Virus record (IMG/VR): IMGVR_UViG_3300030107_002518
Span: 1 to 40,929 of that record
Strand: one strand, 5' to 3'
Source: a virus
DNA length: 40,929 nt
The position numbers were made by a program, and so were the translations under genes. The notes beneath the pieces were generated by a model. It was given only the letters and a program-made list of their open reading frames with translations. It was not told where the DNA came from and ran no database searches. Positions 20,802-27,593 of the stretch are shown here, in pieces; positions within the stretch are counted from its first letter, which is position 1, and each line of letters begins with the position of its first letter.

Positions 20802-21605
20802 ATGGCGGAGTATCCACTCCATTTAGACAGTGATGGACGTTGGGTCCACACTTGGGTCAGGCAATCGTCCGTGAAAACAGCAGACATGTGTATGCAACGT
20901 TTCAGGAACGACATTTACGGCCTGCATAAAGAAGTTCAGAAAGATGCGTCAGCGCTAGGTACTGCGTGTCATGCGGCATGCGAAGATGCTTTGTATGCGA
21001 AGAAGAATGGCACGGAGTTCGTAGCGAATGATTTGTTTGACGCATTTCAATACCATTGGGAAGAAGAAGAACTACCTGCGATAGAGCAGTGGGTGTCTTA
21101 CAAGCCTGAAGAAACACATCAGATAGGGGTGCAGAAACTCACCAACTGGTGGAATGAGGTTTACCCAGAGTTGAACCCTGTAGGTATTGAACACACGTTT
21201 GACGAAATCCTGCATGAAGATGACGAACGTGTAGTGCATTTAACAGGCACGATTGACCTTGTAGAGAAAGACCGTTTATGGGATTGGAAGTTCCCTAAGC
21301 GCGACTACTCAAGAGAAGCGTGGCAGTATCAGCGTTGGGATGTTCAAAGCATCGCTTACTGTTTCGCTACAGGTATCCCCTCCTTTTCGTATGCAATCAT
21401 GCATCCTAAAGGCGTGGGAAGAATAGATTTAGTTCGGAGTCAGCGACACATAGACTGGTTCCGAGAAAAGGTCTTGGCGCTCTGCCGATACGTTGAAGCA
21501 TCACCTCCTGCCCCATGGGTGTTAGGTGACAACGGTTGGTGGTGTTCCGAGAAATGGTGTCCATCATGGACACAGTGTAAAGGCTCACATATAGAAGGAG
21601 CATAA
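20802..21605 (+). CDS. RecB/Cas4-like nuclease with candidate Fe-S cluster
   Basis: 267 residues. PD-(D/E)XK motifs of the RecB/Cas4 type: GTACH (H57), TGTIDLV (D152), DWKF (D161, K163) and Q182-x3-Y186. Four cysteines are placed as in AddB/Cas4 enzymes: C30 at the N-terminus and C248, C253, C259 at the C-terminus, consistent with a [4Fe-4S] cluster clasping the domain. Such enzymes resect DNA ends during phage recombination. It heads the replication operon behind a perfect AGGAGG. No Cas1, Cas2 or CRISPR array is present, so a role in spacer acquisition is not supported. Confidence 0.85.
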   Translation: MAEYPLHLDSDGRWVHTWVRQSSVKTADMCMQRFRNDIYGLHKEVQKDASALGTACHAACEDALYAKKNGTEFVANDLFDAFQYHWEEEELPAIEQWVSYKPEETHQIGVQKLTNWWNEVYPELNPVGIEHTFDEILHEDDERVVHLTGTIDLVEKDRLWDWKFPKRDYSREAWQYQRWDVQSIAYCFATGIPSFSYAIMHPKGVGRIDLVRSQRHIDWFREKVLALCRYVEASPPAPWVLGDNGWWCSEKWCPSWTQCKGSHIEGA

Positions 21606-21608
21606 ATT

Positions 21609-22337
21609 ATGGCATTTAAGCCACTCGGCCCGAGTGAAAGGGCATCAATAGAAGCACAAGTGCTTATTAAGGCAGGGACAGACCTTGCCATAGCCGAAAT
21701 CGCCTCTGGCGAGGAAGGCGTAGCCGCAACAATGGCTATCCAAAATGCAGAAGCGCTAGCAGATGCACTTCCAGCCTTGAAATCAAGGTTAGAAGGACAC
21801 ATCAATAGTGGTGCAAGCATAGAGGACGCTACTGCGGCCGCAGTTGCGACGGTAGTGGAAGCATTTCCAGAAGCAACCGTTGAACAGCAACCTGTGAAAC
21901 CAACCTTTTCGGCTGGTGAATCAAAATACATAGATGATGCACAGTATGCGGAAGTAAACAAAGTATTTATGTACGAACGCTCACAAGGAATTGTGTACGG
22001 TTCGCAACAATCTGCGTTTATGGACAATCAAGCAATACGTAAATTATTTGCAGAAGGCACTAAACAGTACCCTGCGGATTACTTCGTAGAATCTATGCGT
22101 GGTCAAAATATACCGATCACGAAAAATGGCAAGTGCGCTCTTGGTGATTTCAAAATCAAGCGTGGACTTACAATGAACGCAGACGGAACTTACGTTCTTC
22201 TGCAAAGCGAAGGTAACCATCCTCTTGCGAACAAGAGCGGTTACTTTGGTGGGCTAGTCAAGCATAGTCCTTTTACGTGGGGAGATAGACCTACCGCTAT
22301 CGATCCGCAAGGTTGGTTGGCAAATACAAATGCCTGA
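21609..22337 (+). CDS. Unknown protein between nuclease and ATPase
   Basis: 242 residues. The helical, Ala-rich N-terminal half contains IEDATAAAVATVVEAFPEAT. The C-terminal half has beta-rich TYVLLQSEGNHPLANKSGYF and GLVKHSPFTWGDRP. AAGGAG precedes the ATG, and the end overlaps the ATPase gene by 8 bases. Its place suggests a DNA-binding or recombination partner (an SSB- or annealase-like role is possible), but no motif proves this. Confidence 0.75.
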   Translation: MAFKPLGPSERASIEAQVLIKAGTDLAIAEIASGEEGVAATMAIQNAEALADALPALKSRLEGHINSGASIEDATAAAVATVVEAFPEATVEQQPVKPTFSAGESKYIDDAQYAEVNKVFMYERSQGIVYGSQQSAFMDNQAIRKLFAEGTKQYPADYFVESMRGQNIPITKNGKCALGDFKIKRGLTMNADGTYVLLQSEGNHPLANKSGYFGGLVKHSPFTWGDRPTAIDPQGWLANTNA

Positions 22338-23325
22338 CCGATTAACGCTTGACGATGCAATAAAACTTGTAGGTTCAGGAAAGGGGGCGGCACCAGTCGC
22401 CCCCAAACCTGAGCAAGCCAAAATAGAAGGAGTCACAGACGCTGACTTAAAGCGTTTATACACTCCTAAGAACCAGCAGTTGTCACGGATGCGTGGCGAC
22501 CTTAAATCTGGTGGGGAATGGCGTTTCGGCATTCGTGCTTTTGACGAAGCCACAATGGGAGGCGCTAGAGCAGGGCAACTTGTCACTTTGATAGGTAGAA
22601 CGCATACAGGTAAAACAATGTTATGCCTGAATATGGTAGCCCATAACCCTCACCTGAGAACACTGTGGGTCAGCCCAGACGAAACAGAGTCAATGTTTTG
22701 GGGTAGATACACGGCTATGAAGTTGGAAGTAGGGCAGAAAGATTGGATCGCTCGGTTAATACGCAACGATAATGTTGCGTGGGAGCGCACTGAAGAAATC
22801 ATGTCCAACTCTGAGAACTTGCATTTCGAGTCAACAGGTATGTCAGTAGACGACCTAGACAAAGCAATGCGCATAGCGTCAACACAGTTATGGGGAGGTC
22901 AAAGACCTCAGGTGCTGGTATACGACTACTTGGAACTTATTCGCGGCGGAGGCGCTGGCGACGCAGGTAGCGTGCAAGCAAAAATTGAATCGTTTAAGCA
23001 ACTCGTTTCAGATTGGCGAGTTGTCGGCGTAGTAGTTCACCAATCTTCGCGCGGTAGAGGTAATCGTGGAGAGGCAGGTGGCATTGACTCTGGCAGGTAT
23101 GCAGGTACCAGCGAAAGCCATTTCGTTATAGAAACATGGCGACGTTGGGATGATACCAGTCAAGAAGAAGACGTTAGACGCTACTACGAAGACGAAGTAA
23201 GTGTAGGCTTATGGAAGAATAAGGCTGGCGAAGGCGAGAAAGCAGAGACACACTTGACAATACATCCAAGCGGTCGTTTGCTAGAGGCTGGAGTTACATG
23301 GGAGCAGATGAGTTTCGATGAATAG
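22330..23325 (+). CDS. RecA/DnaB-type ATPase (replicative helicase-like)
   Basis: 331 residues. Walker A GRTHTGKT (89-96), Walker B QVLVYDYLELI with D199, and VVHQSSRGRG (236-245), the DnaB/RecA-fold motif that senses nucleotide. GGIDSGRYAGTSES follows, a loop seen in DnaB-type helicases and short-form recombinases. The N-terminal primase-binding domain of full DnaB is absent or replaced by ~60 residues of linker. With the AEP primase next door and overlapping by 8 bases, the likely role is unwinding at the phage fork. A RecA-like strand-exchange role is the alternative. Confidence 0.82.
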   Translation: MPDRLTLDDAIKLVGSGKGAAPVAPKPEQAKIEGVTDADLKRLYTPKNQQLSRMRGDLKSGGEWRFGIRAFDEATMGGARAGQLVTLIGRTHTGKTMLCLNMVAHNPHLRTLWVSPDETESMFWGRYTAMKLEVGQKDWIARLIRNDNVAWERTEEIMSNSENLHFESTGMSVDDLDKAMRIASTQLWGGQRPQVLVYDYLELIRGGGAGDAGSVQAKIESFKQLVSDWRVVGVVVHQSSRGRGNRGEAGGIDSGRYAGTSESHFVIETWRRWDDTSQEEDVRRYYEDEVSVGLWKNKAGEGEKAETHLTIHPSGRLLEAGVTWEQMSFDE

Positions 23326-24337
23326 CCCATTCTGGAGATTGTTTGAAGGGTTCCCTTACGCATACGGAAGCGACAGCGGAGGTTGCGTGTGGAAAGAAAT
23401 AGACTTTGAACTCATAGAGCGACACTTAAAGGGAGAGGAAATGATAGGCGTATACCCTATGGTGTACGACCCAGAAGAAACTCTTCCGTCTGGATGCGGA
23501 GGTTGGATAGAAGAAGACCGACGCAGAATCTACAGAGACATGGACCCCTCACTTTGGAAATGTATGTGGGGTGCAATAGACATAGACGAAGGTGAAGAAT
23601 CACTCGACCATGCGATAAACGCTAGCACCGTATTAGAAGCGTTAGCCATGAAGGGGTGGGTTGAACTTTCAAGATCTAAAGGCTGTCACGTATGGGTTTT
23701 TGCTGAAGATTGGGTTGAAGCCCCAACGATGCGGAAAGCCTTACAAGCCGTGTGTCAGTTAGGGAACATCAAATACGATGCCGTTTACCCGAAGCAAGAC
23801 TACCTAGGTGGACCCCCAGGAAATTACATGCGACTACCTTACGGTGGAGCAAGACCTGAAGGGCGACAAGAAATGGTAGACATAGAACGTGAGTGGGGGA
23901 TACCCCAAGAAACGTTCCTTTTCCATGCGGAAAAGAACCGTGTCAAAGTTGAACTTCTTGAAACAGCCGCAGGGCTGTGGGTAGACCCTAAACCTGATTT
24001 ACCGCCTGCTAGAGACTACTCAAAAGAACCTTTAATGCAAGTAGACGGTACGAGACTAAGAGGAGTGGCGCGACAGATGTACAGCGACGGTCCTCATTCG
24101 TACTACACTTCTGCTGAAGGTGCTGGTAGAGGAAGGCACGGATTCCTAAATAGATTTGCTCGCGCTATGTGGGAAGCAGGTTATGCAAGGAACGACATAC
24201 TAACATGGACCAAAGACCTAGATGGTCGGTTAGGTACATGGTGGTCAGATGGACCTAAATTCACAGGAAGGCAAGATTGTGACAGACAAATCAGACAACT
24301 CGTCGATGACGCAGAAAGACGAGCAAAGCGTAGATGA
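23318..24337 (+). CDS. AEP-family primase (PrimPol-like)
   Basis: 339 residues. The archaeo-eukaryotic primase signature is clear: HLKGEEMIGVYPM, the metal-binding DID (88-90), SRSKGCHVWVF with H124, and GNYMRLP (168-174). The C-terminal ~100 residues are helical and Arg/Lys-rich (PrimPol-C-like or DNA-binding). AEP enzymes make primers and some also extend DNA. In a genome with no other polymerase this one may start, and perhaps partly carry out, phage DNA synthesis. It is overlapped with the helicase-like gene upstream and the RusA gene downstream. Confidence 0.83.
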   Translation: MNSPFWRLFEGFPYAYGSDSGGCVWKEIDFELIERHLKGEEMIGVYPMVYDPEETLPSGCGGWIEEDRRRIYRDMDPSLWKCMWGAIDIDEGEESLDHAINASTVLEALAMKGWVELSRSKGCHVWVFAEDWVEAPTMRKALQAVCQLGNIKYDAVYPKQDYLGGPPGNYMRLPYGGARPEGRQEMVDIEREWGIPQETFLFHAEKNRVKVELLETAAGLWVDPKPDLPPARDYSKEPLMQVDGTRLRGVARQMYSDGPHSYYTSAEGAGRGRHGFLNRFARAMWEAGYARNDILTWTKDLDGRLGTWWSDGPKFTGRQDCDRQIRQLVDDAERRAKRR

Positions 24338-24674
24338 GTTTTCTTTCTTAGTGCATGGGCGACCCGTACCAAAGGGTCGCCCTCGCATGTCCCGTAAAGG
24401 CAGAGTTTATACTCCTGCAAAGACTGTAAGCGCAGAAGAAGAGTACAGTATCGCAGTAGGAGAAGACCCTCCCATATTTGATGGACCTGTGCGCATTGAA
24501 TTAACATTCAACGTTGACTCAACAATGGTATCCATATTCCCTGCAGGTGATTGGAAATCACCGCTCAGAGGAGATTTAGACAACTACATCAAGTTGGCTT
24601 TAGATGGTATACAACGTGCAGGAGTTATACTGAACGACTCTCAAGTCGTTCACATAGACGCAACGAAACTTTAG
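24279..24674 (+). CDS. rusA: RusA-type Holliday junction resolvase
   Basis: 131 residues from GTG at 24279, preferred because GGAAGG lies 7 bases upstream; ATG at 24306 is possible. VHGRPVPKGRPRMSRKGRVY near the start and RGDLDNYIKLALDGIQ then NDSQVVHI are RusA hallmarks. D99, D101 and D120 have the same spacing (2 and 19) as catalytic D70, D72 and D91 of E. coli RusA. It resolves branched DNA before packaging. The gene overlaps the primase gene by 59 bases. Confidence 0.9.
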   Translation: MTDKSDNSSMTQKDEQSVDEFSFLVHGRPVPKGRPRMSRKGRVYTPAKTVSAEEEYSIAVGEDPPIFDGPVRIELTFNVDSTMVSIFPAGDWKSPLRGDLDNYIKLALDGIQRAGVILNDSQVVHIDATKL

Positions 24675-24682
24675 GAGGCAAC

Positions 24683-24808
24683 ATGTCAGACATAAAGCCC
24701 ACTGGCTTAAATGTGACCATAACAAAAAGAGCGCTTGAAGAAGCGCGAAAAAAAGAAATGAAACGCTGGCGTGAAAACAAAACTAAACGTGCGGTGAACA
24801 GACGATGA
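24683..24808 (+). CDS. 41-residue basic peptide
   Basis: The ATG at 24683 has AGGAGG 4 bases upstream. The second half is a strongly basic helix (KRALEEARKKEMKRWRENKT, then KRAVNRR), suggesting nucleic-acid binding. It ends in an ATGA overlap with the next gene. A longer frame from 24551 is a shadow of rusA. Confidence 0.65.
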   Translation: MSDIKPTGLNVTITKRALEEARKKEMKRWRENKTKRAVNRR

Positions 24809-25254
24809 GTTTCGCAGACGAACCATTTCACAGGCGTATACAGACGATGGGAGACATCGCTGAAAGAGCCTTTGAAGAGGTATCAGAAGTGAACTTTGTC
24901 CGATACGGACTCAACAGACCACCGCTTAACATGGCCTCCCTGCCGTTAACGATAAGGCACACACCTGATTATTTGACTTCAAATAATCTCGTAGAGGTAC
25001 AGGGGTTAGGCAAAGACCAGATGCTTAAAATGAAACTAGAAAAAATGAAAGCGCTAGGCTCATGGCATAGGATGCACAAAGTACAACTGTTTGTGTATGA
25101 CTCAACAAACGACAGAAGCGCTTTAATAGAGTACAACGACCTACAGAAAATGTGCAGAAAAGCGGCAATAGAATCTTTTCCTGAAGGGAAGCAGTATTAC
25201 GCCATCCCCGCTGGGCTAGTATGGGTAGATGAGCCGCAAGGAAATACCAACTGA
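24805..25254 (+). CDS. Nuclease-like protein with PD...ExQ signature
   Basis: 149 residues. GDIAERAFEE (E20), RHTPDYL (P54-D55) and NLVEVQGLGKDQMLK (E64, Q66, K70) look like a restriction-endonuclease fold in which the usual E-x-K reads E-x-Q, with a nearby Lys that could substitute. A role in cutting host or branched DNA is plausible given its operon. The call is inference from a short motif; a structure prediction would settle it. Confidence 0.6.
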   Translation: MSFADEPFHRRIQTMGDIAERAFEEVSEVNFVRYGLNRPPLNMASLPLTIRHTPDYLTSNNLVEVQGLGKDQMLKMKLEKMKALGSWHRMHKVQLFVYDSTNDRSALIEYNDLQKMCRKAAIESFPEGKQYYAIPAGLVWVDEPQGNTN

Positions 25255-25558
25255 CCCACAACACCTGTCTTGGCTCAAAGAATCTCTCTCTGGTAAAGAC
25301 GACAGATTTTCAGGCATTGATCGTACAGAACTTCATCAACTAGTATTTGACGCATACGACACATTGGAAGGCATAGATCTGTGGATTATTAACGCTTTAC
25401 TGTTTGAAAAACTCAGTTTGCGTGACGTTGAATACATTTTAGGGATACCTAAAACAACTGTCGCACGGAAACGAGACCAAATACTGCAACGCTTAGCAGA
25501 ACAATTATCACAACACGAAATCGTAAAGGATTATTTAGATGAAAATACCGAGAATTAA
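25229..25558 (+). CDS. Sigma-70 region 4-like HTH regulator
   Basis: 109 residues. The middle reads IINALLFEKLSLRDVEYILG then IPKTTVARKRDQILQRL, the shape of a sigma factor region 4 helix-turn-helix (recognition helix around KTTVARKRD). No region 2 is present, so it is not a full sigma factor. It could redirect host RNA polymerase or act as an activator of the late arm. It overlaps its neighbours by 26 and 20 bases. No strong ribosome site is seen, so translational coupling is likely. Confidence 0.7.
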   Translation: MSRKEIPTDPQHLSWLKESLSGKDDRFSGIDRTELHQLVFDAYDTLEGIDLWIINALLFEKLSLRDVEYILGIPKTTVARKRDQILQRLAEQLSQHEIVKDYLDENTEN

Positions 25559-26111
25559 ACCTGAAACATGGAACGCATCAGCAGGGCTGATGGCAAACAA
25601 CATAGATACAAAACGCTCCCAAGGAGTTCGACACCCACACTCATACGACCACGACCTGCTGTTAGGAGTTATCCGCAACGAGTACGACACGTTCGCGGCT
25701 GTGTATTACGGGGCCGAAATGTACGAAGAAATTGGTGCTAACTGGTTCTCAGCAATGGCCATAATGTGCTTAGACATGATTAAATTTTACGCTGACGACA
25801 CGTTTGAAGAAGACGTAACAGCGTCTTCGCTACTCCCTATGTTGACGAAAAAACAACTAGATTATGGATACGAAAACATCAATAGGTTCGGAACAGACGG
25901 CTTACTCGTGCGCATGCATGACAAAATAGCACGACTAGAAAACCTTGTAGCCAACAGAAAAGACTTAAACGTAAGAGATTTAGACATATATTTCGAGTCC
26001 GTAGAGGACACGTTGAAAGACCTTGTAGGTTACTGCATCATTGCGTGTATGGTTGTTAGAGACATATGGAACTTGCCGATGAACGACAAGTACGACCACA
26101 TCAAGATCTAA
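25539..26111 (+). CDS. DUF1599-like (nucleotide-modification-associated) protein
   Basis: 190 residues. LTKKQLDYGYENINRFGTDG, then LLVRMHDKIARLENLV, and VEDTLKDLVGYCIIACMVV match the pattern KK..DYG..NI..FG..G...R..DK..RL ... E....D...DL.GY of DUF1599, a domain seen near phage nucleotide-modification genes. It has an additional ~90-residue N-terminal part (GVIRNEYDTFAAVYYGAEMY). AAAGGA precedes the ATG. A nucleotide pool role is inference. No base-modifying enzyme is seen in the window. Confidence 0.72.
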   Translation: MKIPRIKPETWNASAGLMANNIDTKRSQGVRHPHSYDHDLLLGVIRNEYDTFAAVYYGAEMYEEIGANWFSAMAIMCLDMIKFYADDTFEEDVTASSLLPMLTKKQLDYGYENINRFGTDGLLVRMHDKIARLENLVANRKDLNVRDLDIYFESVEDTLKDLVGYCIIACMVVRDIWNLPMNDKYDHIKI

Positions 26112-26112
26112 A

Positions 26113-26193
26113 ATGTACGATTTAATAATTTGGAGTTGTATCGTTTTATGGACGCTTGTGATTGTTTACACGTGGAGAATTAAAAACTATTAA
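26113..26193 (+). CDS. 26-residue membrane peptide, last early gene
   Basis: MYDLIIWSCIVLWTLVIVYT followed by WRIKNY: one transmembrane helix with a basic end, starting one base after the DUF1599 stop. Its TAA shares TTAA with the stop of the opposing late arm. Very short, so its reality rests on position and on the clean membrane-peptide sequence. Confidence 0.45.
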   Translation: MYDLIIWSCIVLWTLVIVYTWRIKNY

Positions 26194-26522
26194 TCAAGAA
26201 AATCTTCATCTATTGGACTGTCAGTAAAGTCCATAATGTGCGTTGCGCGAAGAATTAGTTCGCTAATAGTATTGAACACGTAATTGTGCACAGGACTGTT
26301 CTCTAAATCCCCTATCTCATGCTCTGCCGCAAAAGCCATAGCATGCTCAAAAGGAACCACGATAAGCATCCCTAAATTACCTTCATGCCAAACGGCATGA
26401 CTCCCATCGTTAACATTCAACACGCTAGAACTCGCTTTCATACTCTCCCTGATCTCGTCAGCGATTGCATCCCCCTCTTCTTCGACCCACTTGTCGAATT
26501 GAGAGGAGAGTTCTTCGTCCAT
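26190..26522 (-). CDS. Last late gene, unknown acidic protein
   Basis: 110 residues, acidic, no recognised family. The N-terminal helix SSQFDKWVEEEGDAIADEIR is followed by a beta segment (HAVWHEGNLGMLIVVPFEHA) and a helix. It starts 1 base after the holin stop (TAA-C-ATG) and ends in the shared TTAA with the rightward arm. It may modulate lysis, by position only. Confidence 0.7.
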   Translation of the reverse strand: MDEELSSQFDKWVEEEGDAIADEIRESMKASSSVLNVNDGSHAVWHEGNLGMLIVVPFEHAMAFAAEHEIGDLENSPVHNYVFNTISELILRATHIMDFTDSPIDEDFLD

Positions 26523-26523
26523 G

Positions 26524-26697
26524 TTACGCTTTGTTACCTAATTTGCCAGAAGCAATAGTTTTAAGAGCACTGATCAACGCACCCGCACCCGCAACTGAAG
26601 CGGCTTCGAGTGAAGCGAGATCTGTAACTGTGAAAACGGCAAGAAAACTTTGAACAGCAGTCCACACAGCCCTTTCTATTATGTCTTTGTAATCCAT
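26524..26697 (-). CDS. r1t-type holin
   Basis: 57 residues. DIIERAVWTAVQSFLAVFTV then LEAASVAGAGALISALKTIA matches the two-helix pattern of phage r1t-type holins (ERa..T..Qs ... A..AG..A..S.L...). Holins open the membrane for the endolysin at the end of infection. The ribosome site AAGGAG lies within the end of the upstream basic-peptide gene. It follows the endolysin in the same run, forming the lysis cassette. Confidence 0.78.
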   Translation of the reverse strand: MDYKDIIERAVWTAVQSFLAVFTVTDLASLEAASVAGAGALISALKTIASGKLGNKA

Positions 26698-26699
26698 TG

Positions 26700-26789
26700 T
26701 TATTTCTTTCTCCTTCTCGCGCGCGCCTTAGAGGCGGCGGCTTTACCTTTCGCCGTATAAGCATACTTTTTACCACCAACTTTAGGCAT
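26700..26789 (-). CDS. 29-residue basic peptide (MPKVGGKK type)
   Basis: MPKVGGKKYAYTAKGKAAAS then KARARRRKK. Nearly identical openings (MPKVG.KK..YT.KG..AA) recur in short genes of marine phages near lysis or structural genes. It is very basic and may bind DNA or membrane; no role is known. AAGGGG precedes the ATG. Confidence 0.6.
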   Translation of the reverse strand: MPKVGGKKYAYTAKGKAAASKARARRRKK

Positions 26790-26800
26790 AAAATGTCCCC

Positions 26801-27574
26801 TTAGTTAATCAACGCTTCCCACGTAGCAGGGCCTACTATGCCATCTACCGTGAGTTTAACGCCTGTATTTATAGACTCTGAATCTTGGAACTTCATAACG
26901 GCTCTCTTTGTGCCTGAACCAAAAATTCCATCCACACCCAATCCCTTGCGAGAACGACCCTTAGACCTTGCAGTGCTGAACCCCTCTTGCTCTAAGTACA
27001 GTTGAAGAACTTTCACGTGAGGACCTCTGCTACCTTTACGCAACACATGTTGGCGCGCTTCAGCGACTGCTTTAGCGAAAATTTGCAGAGGAGTTAAAGG
27101 CTCCATCTTCCCCGCATCCAAGGTTTCATCTCCTGAAACCGCAGGAGCGTCAAACCACACAAATTCTGACCCCTGTACACGCCCAGGGCATACATGCCAC
27201 CATTCGCTTGGGACTGTTTTCACACAACCGTACTCAGCGGCTATACGGTTCACCTCAGCCGTTGAGAGGCCTTTGCCTGTGATACGTAGGTCAACAGCGT
27301 ATCCGTAGCCTCCAAAGGCTTCCTGAGCCATGTGGTAGGAACCTCGCATGCCGTTAGACATGCGCCTATTGGGATTCGCGGCGAGATTCCCTCGGCCCGC
27401 CTTGTATTTGTCATATAACGCTTGTTGTTGCGCTAACGTGCGAACACCGCTGACAATCTTTACACGACCAGCGATACGATTGTCCATAAAAAACTGGTTT
27501 AACCTGTATTTGAATCTAGGGTGCAACTCTTCTGTGCGTACCCATTTGGATGTAACTGGTAAATTGAAATCCAT
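26801..27574 (-). CDS. Endolysin: M15 (VanY-like) peptidase plus peptidoglycan-binding domain
   Basis: 257 residues. The N-terminal domain has SGVRTLAQQQALYDKY, SYHM (H81), GYAVDLR (D95) and EWWHV (E124, H127): the zinc ligands H81, D95, H127 and catalytic E124 of M15 D-Ala-type peptidases. H81 and D95 are 14 apart, where S-x-H-x6-D is usual, so about seven residues (AQEAFGG) are inserted. Residues ~180-256 form a PG_binding_1 domain (VKVLQLYLEQEG, GVDGIFGSGT, VDGIVGPATWEAL). It cleaves the peptide stems of the cell wall. It stands at the head of the lysis genes, after the giant virion protein. Confidence 0.88.
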   Translation of the reverse strand: MDFNLPVTSKWVRTEELHPRFKYRLNQFFMDNRIAGRVKIVSGVRTLAQQQALYDKYKAGRGNLAANPNRRMSNGMRGSYHMAQEAFGGYGYAVDLRITGKGLSTAEVNRIAAEYGCVKTVPSEWWHVCPGRVQGSEFVWFDAPAVSGDETLDAGKMEPLTPLQIFAKAVAEARQHVLRKGSRGPHVKVLQLYLEQEGFSTARSKGRSRKGLGVDGIFGSGTKRAVMKFQDSESINTGVKLTVDGIVGPATWEALIN

Positions 27575-27593
27575 ACCTATAAGCCTTCCTGTC

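Noticed and set aside
20802-21605. Cas4 as part of a CRISPR adaptation system
   Set aside because: No repeat-spacer array, Cas1 or Cas2 is present; the neighbours are replication and recombination genes.
26561-26779. 72-residue Arg-rich - strand frame
   Set aside because: It overlaps the basic peptide and holin genes in another frame; those have ribosome sites, stop-start coupling and family-like sequences.
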